The notes: generated from the letters alone by a model not told the origin. A stretch of DNA of 26,135 nucleotides from ANME-2 cluster archaeon (GCA_023544605.1 JAMJFQ010000011.1:1-26135), one strand, 5' to 3'. Numbered from the stretch's first letter, positions 1 to 8,172 are shown. Numbers and translations are program-made.

Positions 1-2
1 AT

Positions 3-152
3 CTGTTTGTTGATCTATTACATCAAAATTCAGAATCTGTTTTCATTCCCAAACTGGAGCAGGTAAATAATATGTCGATTTTTAGTCCACCTGGTGTAAT
101 TCGGATTGAAGGCTGTGGAATAATCCACCACGATGCAGAAGACCACCCCTAA
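3..152 (+). CDS. 3' end of an unidentified protein (partial)
   Basis: An open frame enters from the left edge and runs 49 codons to a TAA at 150-152. The last residues include SPPGVIRIEGCG and the end HHDAEDHP. Only the C-terminal part is present and I do not recognise the family. It is followed by a short AT-rich gap (153-193) containing T-rich stretches, and it faces the pgiA gene tail to tail, which fits a real gene end. It could still be a chance open frame, because only 150 bases can be judged. Confidence 0.45.
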   Translation: MFVDLLHQNSESVFIPKLEQVNNMSIFSPPGVIRIEGCGIIHHDAEDHP

Positions 153-193
153 AATAAAATATTTAATACTATCTTTCAATTTTCATTCCTTTA

Positions 194-916
194 TTACAGC
201 ACGTTCTCAAACAGCCACCCGAACTCCTGCGGACGATTCAGGAAATCAAGATTCTCGATGTCACGGACCAGAGCGTACATCTCCTTACCCCTGACCAGTC
301 CTACTTCACTGAAATTCCCGGGTTCGACCTCCCTGATCTCGGGCACGTTCTTGTAATTGGGGTTGGGTATAAATCCATCCATAGTGAGATAGTAGGCCGC
401 CCCACACAGTTCAACATAGGTGTCATAGACCGAAGTAAAGTCCCTGGACACCCAGTTTGCCATTTTCAATTCTTTATTGGACGCATTGATGGTCACATGC
501 CCGTAATCAGGGGGTATGATCACCTTATCCCCAACCGATGCATGTATCATTACCACATCAATTATAACCTCACCTTCATGCTTTTGCAGCAGGTAGTGAC
601 ATTCCCCGCTTAGCACTTCATACACTTCAGGATATGAATGATGGGTCCCGGGTGCCGCAGGGTGGTAATGTCCCAGGGTCTTGACATACTCCCTGCCTAT
701 CATGGCCGGGGGGATGACCGTTATATCATAGCGCAGTTCGTGTTCTACGATGGTATCGCGGTCGCTACGGCTCAGTGCCAGGTCCCGGTACATGTAATAG
801 AGTTCACGGTCGCCTTCTTCAAGGATCTTGGCATCAAGCAGGACATGAGCTATATCTGACAACATACGTATAGTTGGTTCATACATCCTGCCTCCGTACG
901 TAAGTATTCTGTCCAT
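194..916 (-). CDS. pgiA: Archaeal cupin-type glucose-6-phosphate isomerase
   Basis: Interconverts glucose 6-phosphate and fructose 6-phosphate in cytoplasmic sugar metabolism (glycolysis/gluconeogenesis). At 240 aa it has the length of the euryarchaeal metal-dependent cupin PGI, unrelated to the bacterial/eukaryotic PGI. The cupin metal site is visible: GHYH gives His83 and His85, PEVYE gives Glu97, and GHVTIN gives His140, matching the ligand pattern of the Pyrococcus enzyme. The preceding TLGHYHP and following YEVLSGE stretches are also typical of the family. The ATG at 916 gives a complete N-terminus. It lies last in a run of minus-strand genes, 78 bases after the membrane protein gene, and may have its own promoter in that gap (AT-rich, about 930-965). 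Function is well supported by motif; the context adds nothing. Confidence 0.93.
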   Translation of the reverse strand: MDRILTYGGRMYEPTIRMLSDIAHVLLDAKILEEGDRELYYMYRDLALSRSDRDTIVEHELRYDITVIPPAMIGREYVKTLGHYHPAAPGTHHSYPEVYEVLSGECHYLLQKHEGEVIIDVVMIHASVGDKVIIPPDYGHVTINASNKELKMANWVSRDFTSVYDTYVELCGAAYYLTMDGFIPNPNYKNVPEIREVEPGNFSEVGLVRGKEMYALVRDIENLDFLNRPQEFGWLFENVL

Positions 917-994
917 TGAACATCCCTACTATGAATGTGTGAGAAATAGTATTTATTATATTCTCATTGTGAAAGGGCACTGGTACAATACCCC

Positions 995-1633
995 TTAAGA
1001 ACTCCTTCCTTTCAGTAGCATCCTGACAACACTCCCTGCCTCGCCCGGATAGAAGGATAATACGGTCCCGATAGTTATCAGGATAGTGGCCACCCAGAAC
1101 ACGCTCAGGTGAAGGTCACTTGTTCGAAAGCTCACAAAATCCAGCACAAATATCACGGTCCCCAGGTGCAGCATGGATGACCCGGTCTGCACAAAATAAC
1201 CTTCGCGTTCATAGGTAAGCCCGCCCCGGCCCAGCAATGTCAAAACCATGACCGCCGCCTGTACCACTATGGAAACTGCCAGCAGGAATGCCAGGCTGGT
1301 GCCTATGTCTGTCACCAGTGCAATCAAAATTGTAACAACCAACATGCCAATTCCAGATGCAAGGAGTGACTGGCGGGGTACAATCCGCTTGGGTATGCAC
1401 AGTCCCAGTGCCACCAGCAGCAACACCACGAACGGGTAGATATACTGGTTCATGCTGTCGATATAATCTCCATACATAGAGGTCTGGGTCCACTGGGGTG
1501 TGGTCTCGTTGGTGTACGTATAGTACCCTATACCATACATGCACACAAGCCCGATTATCGCCAGCACCGCACAAGTGAGGACCATCAGGTAAAAATCATA
1601 GGTCTTTGGTTTCATTTTCAGTGTCAGCGTCAT
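995..1633 (-). CDS. Multi-pass membrane protein next to the CcmF/CcsA-like gene, family unknown
   Basis: This 212-aa hydrophobic protein has about six predicted membrane segments (roughly residues 13-37, 64-82, 88-106, 108-133, 152-170 and 174-195). A polar loop around residues 40-62, rich in Thr, Tyr and Asp, follows the first segment. I see no WWD motif, CXXCH haem site or other catalytic signature, and do not recognise the family. The gene is tightly coupled to the upstream CcmF/CcsA-like gene: its ribosome site (GAGGAGAG, about 1642-1649) overlaps that gene's stop codon and its ATG lies 15 bases on. Such coupling suggests the two proteins form one complex, so a role in cytochrome c maturation or haem handling at the membrane is a reasonable inference. 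Nothing in its own sequence proves it. Confidence 0.8.
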   Translation of the reverse strand: MTLTLKMKPKTYDFYLMVLTCAVLAIIGLVCMYGIGYYTYTNETTPQWTQTSMYGDYIDSMNQYIYPFVVLLLVALGLCIPKRIVPRQSLLASGIGMLVVTILIALVTDIGTSLAFLLAVSIVVQAAVMVLTLLGRGGLTYEREGYFVQTGSSMLHLGTVIFVLDFVSFRTSDLHLSVFWVATILITIGTVLSFYPGEAGSVVRMLLKGRSS

Positions 1634-1647
1634 CCTTTACTCTCTCC

Positions 1648-2679
1648 TCATTGTGATATAGCATGAATACCGGGTGCGATATATGTCAGCAGGTACGTGA
1701 ACACCAGCGACAGGAAACAAATGATACCCAGTATGGCCGTTGCACGCCACATGTTGCGCCGTTTCAGGTATATCCGGGTGTGCAGGTATGCACTGTACAG
1801 CACCCACATCATGATACTGCCATTTATCTTAGGGTCCCACCACCAATCCTTGCCCTCCCATGCCACCACTGCCCAGGGGTAGCCGATGAGCATCCCTACG
1901 GTCAGCAGCAGGTACCCGAACTTGGCATGGTTGTATGAGATACGATCAAAGATCTTCTCCCGCCGAAACAACATGAACACACATCCTACAAAGGTGACCA
2001 CCAGTGATGCATAGGCAATGAACAGCATGGGCGGATGGGTCCACATGTACTCTGAATTGTAGTAATAGATTATACGGAAATATAACTGGTACAGGGCTCC
2101 ATACAGAATGTTGAGGTCTCCCGCGCCGACTGCCTGGTACCAGCCCGTGATCTCAGAATGCAATCCGGGCAGGGGTTCTTTGAACGGATTGGATGTGAGA
2201 TAGGTGAGCACTCCAAAGACTGAGAGCATGATATTCAGGCTTGATGAGAACAAGGCGGTCATTTGGGTCTTAAGGAAATCATAACGCAAATTGGTGAGTC
2301 CCAGGAATAGGGATATGCACAGGGTCCAGAAATAGAGTTTCTCGGTCTCGATCCACAGGGGCACGGCAAACCTGACAGAAGTGACTGTTACACCCATGTT
2401 AAGTGACAGGTAATTTGCCAGTTCAGGTGGATATACCAGTTCAATGGTCTGGTAGATGCGCAGGTGAAACCAGGCAATGATAATAAATCCAAGGATAAGC
2501 AGCAAGGTAACTACTTTCCTGAGCTGGTCCGCCAGTCTGTATGCACGGACATCACTGGATAAGATATGATAGATAGAAACAATACCGAGTACCAGTGCAG
2601 CTATAAAAATAACAGTGATTATTGGCTGGCCTAATGTGGTAATAGATTCGCGGGCTGTGAGATATTCCTGATAAGACAC
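1648..2679 (-). CDS. CcmF/CcsA-like cytochrome c biogenesis protein (haem handling)
   Basis: A membrane protein of the haem-handling superfamily (CcmF, CcmC, CcsA) that presents haem for attachment to apocytochrome c outside the membrane. Its 343 aa carry many hydrophobic segments. The hallmark WWD motif is seen as KDWWWDPK around residues 278-284. A histidine sits in THPPMLF (His215), very like the HPPML signature of CcmF, and a second in APGIH near the C-terminus (His339), placed like the second conserved His of CcsA. It is about half as long as bacterial CcmF, in keeping with shorter archaeal versions. The start at 2679 is a GTG; no in-frame ATG gives a sensible N-terminus. The 119 bases upstream are AT-rich and may hold its promoter. 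The next gene is translationally coupled. The exact subfamily is uncertain. Confidence 0.85.
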   Translation of the reverse strand: MSYQEYLTARESITTLGQPIITVIFIAALVLGIVSIYHILSSDVRAYRLADQLRKVVTLLLILGFIIIAWFHLRIYQTIELVYPPELANYLSLNMGVTVTSVRFAVPLWIETEKLYFWTLCISLFLGLTNLRYDFLKTQMTALFSSSLNIMLSVFGVLTYLTSNPFKEPLPGLHSEITGWYQAVGAGDLNILYGALYQLYFRIIYYYNSEYMWTHPPMLFIAYASLVVTFVGCVFMLFRREKIFDRISYNHAKFGYLLLTVGMLIGYPWAVVAWEGKDWWWDPKINGSIMMWVLYSAYLHTRIYLKRRNMWRATAILGIICFLSLVFTYLLTYIAPGIHAISQ

Positions 2680-2798
2680 CGATTGTAATATAATTCTAAT
2701 AGAATAAAAAGAATTCTTACGTCTTGAGATCGGATACTACTTTTCAAGAATAGTGAATTCACGTGTGTATTACGGCAGGATCATCACGTGAGACTTTT

Positions 2799-3791
2799 TC
2801 AGTCCACATCCACCACAGCTTCATGCTTTTGAGTATATAGTTCCATATCTATCATTGACACCAGTCGGTCCATCACTTCATCCACACCCTCACCGGTCAA
2901 GGTGGACATGACCATATCGAACTTCTCACCGCTGACCTCCCCCAGGTCCGATTTATTAGCTGCCACGAGTACTGGCATACCAATATGCTGCCTGGTCTCC
3001 TCCAGCAACTTTAGCTGCTCATCCTGTTCATAACCGCATGTTCCGGTAGGATCGACGATAAAGAACAGTACATCACCAAGGTGTTTCAAAGCTGATATGG
3101 CCTGCAGCTCGATCTCGTTGCGCTGGGCAAGGGGTCGGTCCAGGAGTCCAGGTGTATCAATTATCTGATGCCTGATCCCGTCGATTTCAAAATGTCCCAC
3201 TGCCAGCCCCTTAGTGGTGAAAGGATATGAGGCTATTTCCGGTCTCGCACTGGACACCAGCGATACGAAGCTGGATTTTCCAACATTTGGATAGCCGGCG
3301 ATCACAATGGTAGGCTCCATACCCACAGCAGGAAGTTTGCGTAATTTATTCCTGGCATCATTCAGTAACCTGAGGCTTTTATCCACATCATTGACAATAG
3401 AAGACATCCTGCCGTAAGCTGCCTTACGAACCGTTGAAGAGTCGCTGCTGTGGCGCATCTTTCCAACAGAAAGCCGTCCCACCTCGTGTATCTTCTCACC
3501 TGCCCACTGCACTGATGCAATATTGATCTTTAATACATCCACACCCACCAGGATGTCTGCCAGTTCATAGTAGAACTCAGGGATATTGTCAAAACTGGGG
3601 AACTGCCGTACCACATTGGCAAGGTTATCTGATAGGATGTTCGTCGCTGTCAGCAGCATGGACTCATCCGCGCGGCGACGGGAAGACTCACTTTTTACCG
3701 TCTTGCCCTTACGGGCACGGTTGGCACGGCGAAAAGCCTTATCCAGCAGTTCTTCCGAGGTAGGGATGGTATGGATATTCTCAAAGATCAT
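2799..3791 (-). CDS. NOG1-family GTPase (OBG/DRG type)
   Basis: A cytoplasmic GTPase of the NOG1 family, which in eukaryotes acts in 60S ribosomal subunit maturation; the archaeal form is thought to do likewise. An N-terminal helical region (about residues 1-155) precedes the G domain. Counting from an ATG nine bases upstream, the G1 loop GYPNVGKS is at about 170-177, the switch PFTTKG just after, G3 DTPG at about 216-219 and G4 NKSD at about 283-286. The VDPTGTCGY stretch after G3 is characteristic of NOG1. I chose the ATG at 3791 because the family N-terminus normally reads MIFE; an ATG at 3800 or TTG at 3803 is also possible. It follows the radical SAM gene by 45 bases on the same strand, so the two may share a transcript. 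Confidence 0.92.
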   Translation of the reverse strand: MIFENIHTIPTSEELLDKAFRRANRARKGKTVKSESSRRRADESMLLTATNILSDNLANVVRQFPSFDNIPEFYYELADILVGVDVLKINIASVQWAGEKIHEVGRLSVGKMRHSSDSSTVRKAAYGRMSSIVNDVDKSLRLLNDARNKLRKLPAVGMEPTIVIAGYPNVGKSSFVSLVSSARPEIASYPFTTKGLAVGHFEIDGIRHQIIDTPGLLDRPLAQRNEIELQAISALKHLGDVLFFIVDPTGTCGYEQDEQLKLLEETRQHIGMPVLVAANKSDLGEVSGEKFDMVMSTLTGEGVDEVMDRLVSMIDMELYTQKHEAVVDVD

Positions 3792-3836
3792 TTGCCTCAT
3801 CAACAGTGCCTGTGTTCATAAAGATTGCTCTGCTGC

Positions 3837-5009
3837 TCAATGGCTTACCGTGATATATTCTGTCCTGAAGGCATCGTCCCTCATAAGGCAGGTGGGAGAT
3901 CGATAGATCCCTGTCCTCTGGATGCGCTGCCAAATGTCCTTCAGTGGCTCATCATGGATGTTACCGTATGGTAGTGGGATACATGCACAAGGCAGGACAT
4001 CACCCTGGGGTGTTACATGCAGCCAGCGGCGGCCTGCAAAGCAACCGGTGGTCTTCATCACGTGGGGAATGGAAAATACCTTTACCGGACCATTGCTTCT
4101 TCGTTCAACAAACTCGTCCAGCAGCCGGTGGTGTTCAGGTGATAGTATGTCCTTTTCACGGTCAAACCATCTGCCTGTGGGTACTATTTCATAGAAGGAG
4201 AGTTCATGTACCCCTGCCGATTCGGCCAGGTCGTAGAATCCATCAAGGTCAAGGATGTTATGGGGTGCTGCTACCACATATATATCCACCAGAAGCCGGG
4301 CCTCAAGGCTGTGCCGAATGGCATCCATGGTCTCTTTGAACACACCCTCGCGGCCCCGTATCCGGTCATGTTCATCCTCTCGGGGACTGTCAAGACTTAT
4401 GTTGACGGCATACAATCCCGCATCAGCCAGTGCCTGTGCCTTCTCGCGTGTCAGTCCTGAACCAGAAGTGAATACCGTGGAGATGGCCCCTGCCGGTACA
4501 TGTGCCACCAGTTCTTCCAGCCCCTCATATACCATGGGTTCGCCACCATCAAAAATGATCTGGGTTGCCCCCATGTCCACAGACTGGTCAATAATATCCT
4601 TGATAGTCGGAATTGATAGACTTGTCTTGTGCTTGGTATCCGGCAGGGCGCAGTGGATACACCGGTTAGGGCACTCTTCTGTGATGGAAATGGTCACCTG
4701 TTCCGGGTTAGTGGATGCAGGTATGCCCAGTTTCCACAGGGTCTGAGCTATCATGTTCTTTGCCTGGCTGCGTACCAGCCTGTCATACGCCTGGGAGGGG
4801 ATAGGTGGCATCCAGGTGGAAAAATAGAGTGTTTCATCGGTAACCCTGACTGGAATCTGTCCGTCAAATATATTCAGTATATTCTTTAGGAAATGATTTA
4901 AAACAGGCGCAGCCAGGCCGGATGTTTGTGTTCCTACAAATCCGCCGTCAATGCTGGCATGTACTTTGAATAACAAATTGCTGTATATCACGAATTTTGC
5001 TACAGTCAT
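3837..5009 (-). CDS. Radical SAM protein with SPASM-like C-terminal cysteines
   Basis: A radical S-adenosylmethionine enzyme. The [4Fe-4S] motif CX3CX2C is seen as CPNRCIHC (Cys113, Cys117, Cys120), followed by the GGEP motif that contacts SAM (DGGEPM). The core barrel spans about residues 105-300. Further cysteines (GCFAGRR, VLPCAC, SPTC) lie in the last 80 residues, around a THVTPQG-like strand, LHVTPQGDVLPC, which is typical of SPASM/twitch domains that bind an auxiliary cluster. The first about 100 residues have no recognised domain. SPASM enzymes modify peptides or cofactors, including haem and PQQ; the substrate here cannot be read from sequence. The ATG at 5009 is preceded by an AT-rich stretch in the divergent gap. 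NOG1 and a haem-handling gene follow on the same strand, so a haem-related role is possible but unproven. Confidence 0.85.
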   Translation of the reverse strand: MTVAKFVIYSNLLFKVHASIDGGFVGTQTSGLAAPVLNHFLKNILNIFDGQIPVRVTDETLYFSTWMPPIPSQAYDRLVRSQAKNMIAQTLWKLGIPASTNPEQVTISITEECPNRCIHCALPDTKHKTSLSIPTIKDIIDQSVDMGATQIIFDGGEPMVYEGLEELVAHVPAGAISTVFTSGSGLTREKAQALADAGLYAVNISLDSPREDEHDRIRGREGVFKETMDAIRHSLEARLLVDIYVVAAPHNILDLDGFYDLAESAGVHELSFYEIVPTGRWFDREKDILSPEHHRLLDEFVERRSNGPVKVFSIPHVMKTTGCFAGRRWLHVTPQGDVLPCACIPLPYGNIHDEPLKDIWQRIQRTGIYRSPTCLMRDDAFRTEYITVSH

Positions 5010-5121
5010 GGTCAGATATCCACAGAATATTAATTCCTAAGTTGTTCCCTGGGTTGTTATCTAAATCTTTCCAATATGCATAGATTTATTGCTAAAATCC
5101 AATATAACACCTGCATATCAA
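5010..5121. promoter_or_regulatory. Divergent promoter region
   Basis: This 112-base AT-rich gap separates the leftward radical SAM gene from the rightward VIT-family gene. It holds TATA-like stretches on both strands, for example AATTAATATT (minus, around 5020-5034) about 20-25 bases before the leftward ATG, and GATTTATTGC-like sequence near 5083 before the rightward start. No operator is apparent. Assignment rests on position and base composition only. Confidence 0.4.
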
Positions 5122-5655
5122 ATGGAAGATAAAATTGAACGCAGCCGATATATAATCTTGGGAAGTACCAGTGGCATACTTGCAATTCTGGGTGTGGTCA
5201 CAGGAGCATCTGTATCAGGGGATACCACCTTCATCATCAATGCAGCACTGGCAGGTGCCGTAGCTCTTGCACTGGCAAATGGTATTGGTTCATTTATTAC
5301 AGTGGGTGATACTGAATTTGGCAAACTCTCAAGACTTGAAAAACCACTGATGAGAAGCCTTGACAATACCAAAATTGAACAGCTTTCCAAACGTAAAATC
5401 AGGGCACATTCCTTCATACATGCTGGTGCCTCTTTTATGGGGTCAATGGTCCCCATATTACCCTTCATGTTACTTGAGGGCCAGCAACTCGAGGTTTCCA
5501 TGGGTCTGAGTATTGCCGCCCTGGCAGTGCTGGGCTTGTACTGGGGGCGAATACTGGAAAAAAACATGCTGCTTCATTCCATACTCATGGCAGGATTGGG
5601 AGCAGTAATCGCACTATTGGTGAACCTGTTATTCCGACACATTCAGATAATATAG
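5122..5655 (+). CDS. VIT/CCC1-like membrane protein (TIGR00267/DUF125 type)
   Basis: This 177-aa membrane protein resembles archaeal members of the VIT1/CCC1 family, whose characterised relatives move Fe2+ or Mn2+ across membranes. Several membrane segments are clear: one near the N-terminus with the family-typical GSTSGILAILGVVTGAS stretch, one containing ALANGIGSFITVGD, and three in the last 75 residues. A polar loop with many charged residues (KLSRLEKPLMRSLDN) lies between helices 2 and 3, where VIT proteins carry their cytoplasmic domain, but here it is short. I prefer the ATG at 5122 to the TTG at 5089, because the shorter product begins with the conserved MEDKIERSRY-type start. The last 13 bases overlap the end of the convergent antiporter gene. 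The transported ion is not known. Confidence 0.82.
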   Translation: MEDKIERSRYIILGSTSGILAILGVVTGASVSGDTTFIINAALAGAVALALANGIGSFITVGDTEFGKLSRLEKPLMRSLDNTKIEQLSKRKIRAHSFIHAGASFMGSMVPILPFMLLEGQQLEVSMGLSIAALAVLGLYWGRILEKNMLLHSILMAGLGAVIALLVNLLFRHIQII

Positions 5656-6569
5656 GTATAGCCGATAAAAAATGCATACATTGCCATGTATAGAATCCCC
5701 CACAGACGGGATATCTCTTTTTTCCTGACGATCACCATTAAGATGAGAGACAAAAGCATCATGTATGCGATATTGAACTTGAATAGACCTGGTTCTTCCA
5801 CAACCACTTCGTTTATAATGGAAGCAGTACCCATTGCCAGTACCACATTAGTGATGTTGGAGCCTACAATATTTCCCAGTATTAACATGGTAAATCCTCT
5901 TTTTGCTGCTGATATCGATACCGCAAGTTCCGGAAGTGACGTGCCCATTGCAATGATAGTAAGACCGATAACAGCACTTGATATGCCAAGTACATCTGCC
6001 ATCACAACTGCCGATTCGACCAGAAGTTTACTTCCTAAAAGCACACCTCCCAACCCTGCAATGGTATAGAACACTGGTTTAATTTCAAACTTTATCTCAT
6101 TGTTTTGCTCTTTTGGTCTTTGGTGGGACTTCAATAAATACAGGATATACAAGAAAAATAAGGCGACCAAGAATACCCCCTCGATCCCCGTAATACGATC
6201 ACCGGTAAGGATGGTTGTGACCCCAATGGTCAGTACCAGTATATGGACTATGCTGTCCCCGAACATGTGACCCTCAGAGATTATGGTGTTCCTGATGAAA
6301 AAAGCCGTACCAAGTATTAAGGCAATATTTGTGATATTGGACCCGATAATATTACCCAGTACAATACCGGATTCTCCGGTATATGATGCATAATCAGCAA
6401 CCATTATCTCGGGGAGGGATGTACCTATACCTACAATGGTGATCCCGATAAAAAAATGTGAAACCCGAAGGTATTGGGCTAGTCTTGAAGCGTTTTCAGT
6501 AAATAATTCACTTGAAAATACCAGAATGAACAGCGCAATGATAAATATCAATATCTCAAACAGCATCAT
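5643..6569 (-). CDS. CaCA-family cation antiporter (Na+/Ca2+ exchanger type)
   Basis: A membrane antiporter of the YrbG/NCX_Mj family that exchanges Na+ for Ca2+ or a similar cation. Both inverted alpha repeats are intact. Repeat 1 has GTSLPE (49-54) and GNIIGSNITN (72-81); repeat 2 has GTSLPE (209-214) and GNIVGSNITN (232-241). These acidic and asparagine residues form the ion-binding site in the family. About ten membrane segments are evident, with a charged linker (around 148-165) between halves. At 308 aa the length is typical. The start ATG at 6569 is preceded by a weak AGGA. The gene overlaps the tail of the VIT-type gene by 13 bases, convergent, so the two are not co-transcribed. Confidence 0.93.
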   Translation of the reverse strand: MMLFEILIFIIALFILVFSSELFTENASRLAQYLRVSHFFIGITIVGIGTSLPEIMVADYASYTGESGIVLGNIIGSNITNIALILGTAFFIRNTIISEGHMFGDSIVHILVLTIGVTTILTGDRITGIEGVFLVALFFLYILYLLKSHQRPKEQNNEIKFEIKPVFYTIAGLGGVLLGSKLLVESAVVMADVLGISSAVIGLTIIAMGTSLPELAVSISAAKRGFTMLILGNIVGSNITNVVLAMGTASIINEVVVEEPGLFKFNIAYMMLLSLILMVIVRKKEISRLWGILYMAMYAFFIGYTYII

Positions 6570-6635
6570 AATTCCTGTTGGACTTCCAGAGGTATGTAAT
6601 AGTATTTATCTATTGCATAAATTATGTGGGATTTG

Positions 6636-7334
6636 CTAAATAATATCCAGTATGTCGTAGGGGCTTTCAAACACAGTGATCTCATCCAGTCCCCTCAACT
6701 TCTGGACGTTTTTATAGTCCAGGTCCCTCACTCTTAGTTCCACTTCACCACCCTTTATGGCATCGAACTCGCACAGTTCAACACAGTTGCCGCAGCCCTC
6801 ACACAGCAGCAGGTCGATCTGAGGTTGGGCTGATATAGCGTGGTTAGGGCAGTTATCCCTGGGAGGGCAGATGTCGCACTTCACACATACATCCCGGTCA
6901 ATGTTGTAGGGGAGCTCTGAGCGTACCACCCCGGCAATATCTACCGGCACGATATATACGGGCACACTTCCCTTTACTGCCTGGGTAACGGCATTGGTGA
7001 CAAGGGTATCGGCAATACCATAGGCGATCTTTGCCACGGTATTCGATGTGGCAGGTGTCAATATCAGGTAATCATATTTACCCATCAGAAATCGGCCCAC
7101 TTTGGGATAACTATAACCCTGGTCCCTTTCAAAGAATATCTCTTCCATGTATTCGCCCGGTGCTATTGCATCCAGTGAATCCAACAGACCGTACATTTTC
7201 AGGACTTCTTCTCCCGCTCCTGATATGAAGATGCTGACCTTCAGGTCGGGATGTTCAGTTTTCAGTTTCCTGAAGACTTCATAACTATCCTTAATATAAT
7301 GTCCTGCTCCGGTAATTGCCCATGCGATTCTCAT
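6636..7334 (-). CDS. Archaeoflavoprotein/DmrX-like flavoprotein fused to a 2[4Fe-4S] domain
   Basis: The N-terminal about 140 residues form a Rossmann-like flavoprotein domain (start MRIAWAITGAGH, later TPATSNTVAKIAYGIADTL) of the family containing AfpA and the dihydromethanopterin reductase DmrB/DmrX. The C-terminal part carries two ferredoxin-type clusters: Cys150, 153, 156 and 162 (VCVKCDIC and NCPN), then Cys178, 181, 184 and 188 (CEGCGNCVELC). Such proteins carry one electron from ferredoxin-like donors to FMN, and the methanosarcinal versions reduce dihydromethanopterin-type pterins. Reduction of a tetrahydromethanopterin precursor is therefore likely but not proven. At 232 aa the protein is complete. 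It is transcribed divergently from the HAD gene and stands 66 bases upstream of the antiporter gene on the same strand. A general electron-transfer flavoprotein is the alternative. Confidence 0.85.
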   Translation of the reverse strand: MRIAWAITGAGHYIKDSYEVFRKLKTEHPDLKVSIFISGAGEEVLKMYGLLDSLDAIAPGEYMEEIFFERDQGYSYPKVGRFLMGKYDYLILTPATSNTVAKIAYGIADTLVTNAVTQAVKGSVPVYIVPVDIAGVVRSELPYNIDRDVCVKCDICPPRDNCPNHAISAQPQIDLLLCEGCGNCVELCEFDAIKGGEVELRVRDLDYKNVQKLRGLDEITVFESPYDILDII

Positions 7335-7407
7335 TTTCCTTCACCCCTGTATAATAATATATTACTATTTGGTTAATAAGTAATAGTTTTTGGCTTTAAT
7401 CAACACG

Positions 7408-7415
7408 TATTTATG
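7408..7415 (+). promoter_or_regulatory. TATA box of the HAD-MBL operon; transcript probably leaderless
   Basis: TATTTATG is centred about 28 bases before the ATG at 7440. Archaeal transcription normally begins some 25-30 bases past the box, so the message would begin at or within a few bases of the start codon. No Shine-Dalgarno sequence is seen before that ATG, which agrees. Confidence 0.5.
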
Positions 7416-7439
7416 CCTGGCTGTATACAATAATTCAAC

Positions 7440-8126
7440 ATGGCTATAAAAGCCGTCCTGTTCGATCTGGACAATACACTATTGGACTTTTCTGAAATGA
7501 AACGCATGGCAGTGAACATGGCCATACGTGCCATGATAGATCAGGGACTGGATATGGACCCGAAAGAAGCATTTGAGAGTATATTCCAGACCTATTGGGA
7601 AGTGGGTATCGAATCCGACAATGCATTCAGTGAATTTTTGAAGCGCAGATTCGGGAGTGTGGATGAGCGTATCCTGGCAGCAGGTGTGAACGCATACCTG
7701 CGCACGAAACCCTCGTTTCTTGAACCATACCCTAATGTAGTACCAACTCTCATCAAACTTATCAAGCACGGCCTTATAATAGGCATAGTCACCGACGCTC
7801 CCAGGCTTAAGGGTTGGCAGCGGCTATGTGCTATGAGGTTGCAGCATTTCTTTGACCATGTGATCACCAGGGATGACAGTGGCGCTCCCAAAACAGATGG
7901 GCTCCCGTTCGAATACGCACTGGAACGATTGAAGCTTGAGCCACACGATGTGCTGTTCGTTGGCGATAGCGTAGAGCGGGACATCATAGGCGCAAAAGCG
8001 GCAGGAATGGTAACTGCCCTGGCGGCCTATGGTACAAAGGACGGACCTGGAGATATTGAGGGGGTCGAGCCCGACCACATCCTGTCCGATTTCAGGGAAT
8101 TGCTGGATATCATTGGACCGCTATGA
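7440..8126 (+). CDS. HAD-superfamily hydrolase (TIGR02253-like)
   Basis: A cytoplasmic haloacid dehalogenase-type phosphohydrolase of 228 aa. Motif I FDLDNT supplies the nucleophile Asp9 and general acid Asp11; motif II is seen as IVTDAP; the conserved Lys lies around KGW/KTDG; motif IV VGDSVERDI supplies the Mg2+-binding aspartates. A helical cap lies between residues about 15 and 85. The family is common in archaea and includes phosphatases for small metabolites; the substrate cannot be told from sequence. The gene is 46 bases upstream of the metallo-hydrolase gene on the same strand and probably heads a short operon. The ATG is supported by the TATA box spacing. Confidence 0.88.
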   Translation: MAIKAVLFDLDNTLLDFSEMKRMAVNMAIRAMIDQGLDMDPKEAFESIFQTYWEVGIESDNAFSEFLKRRFGSVDERILAAGVNAYLRTKPSFLEPYPNVVPTLIKLIKHGLIIGIVTDAPRLKGWQRLCAMRLQHFFDHVITRDDSGAPKTDGLPFEYALERLKLEPHDVLFVGDSVERDIIGAKAAGMVTALAAYGTKDGPGDIEGVEPDHILSDFRELLDIIGPL

Positions 8127-8172
8127 TAATACTTTGTCATATGGTCAATAGCGAGGTATTGGAGGTGTACAC

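Noticed and set aside
1209..1574. Long second frame (121 codons) inside the membrane protein gene
   Set aside because: It lies wholly within the 995-1633 gene, is rich in Gly, Val and His without domain character, and lacks a ribosome site.
5089..5121. Upstream TTG start for the VIT-type protein
   Set aside because: It adds 11 residues with no family resemblance, and it lacks a ribosome site; ATG 5122 fits better.
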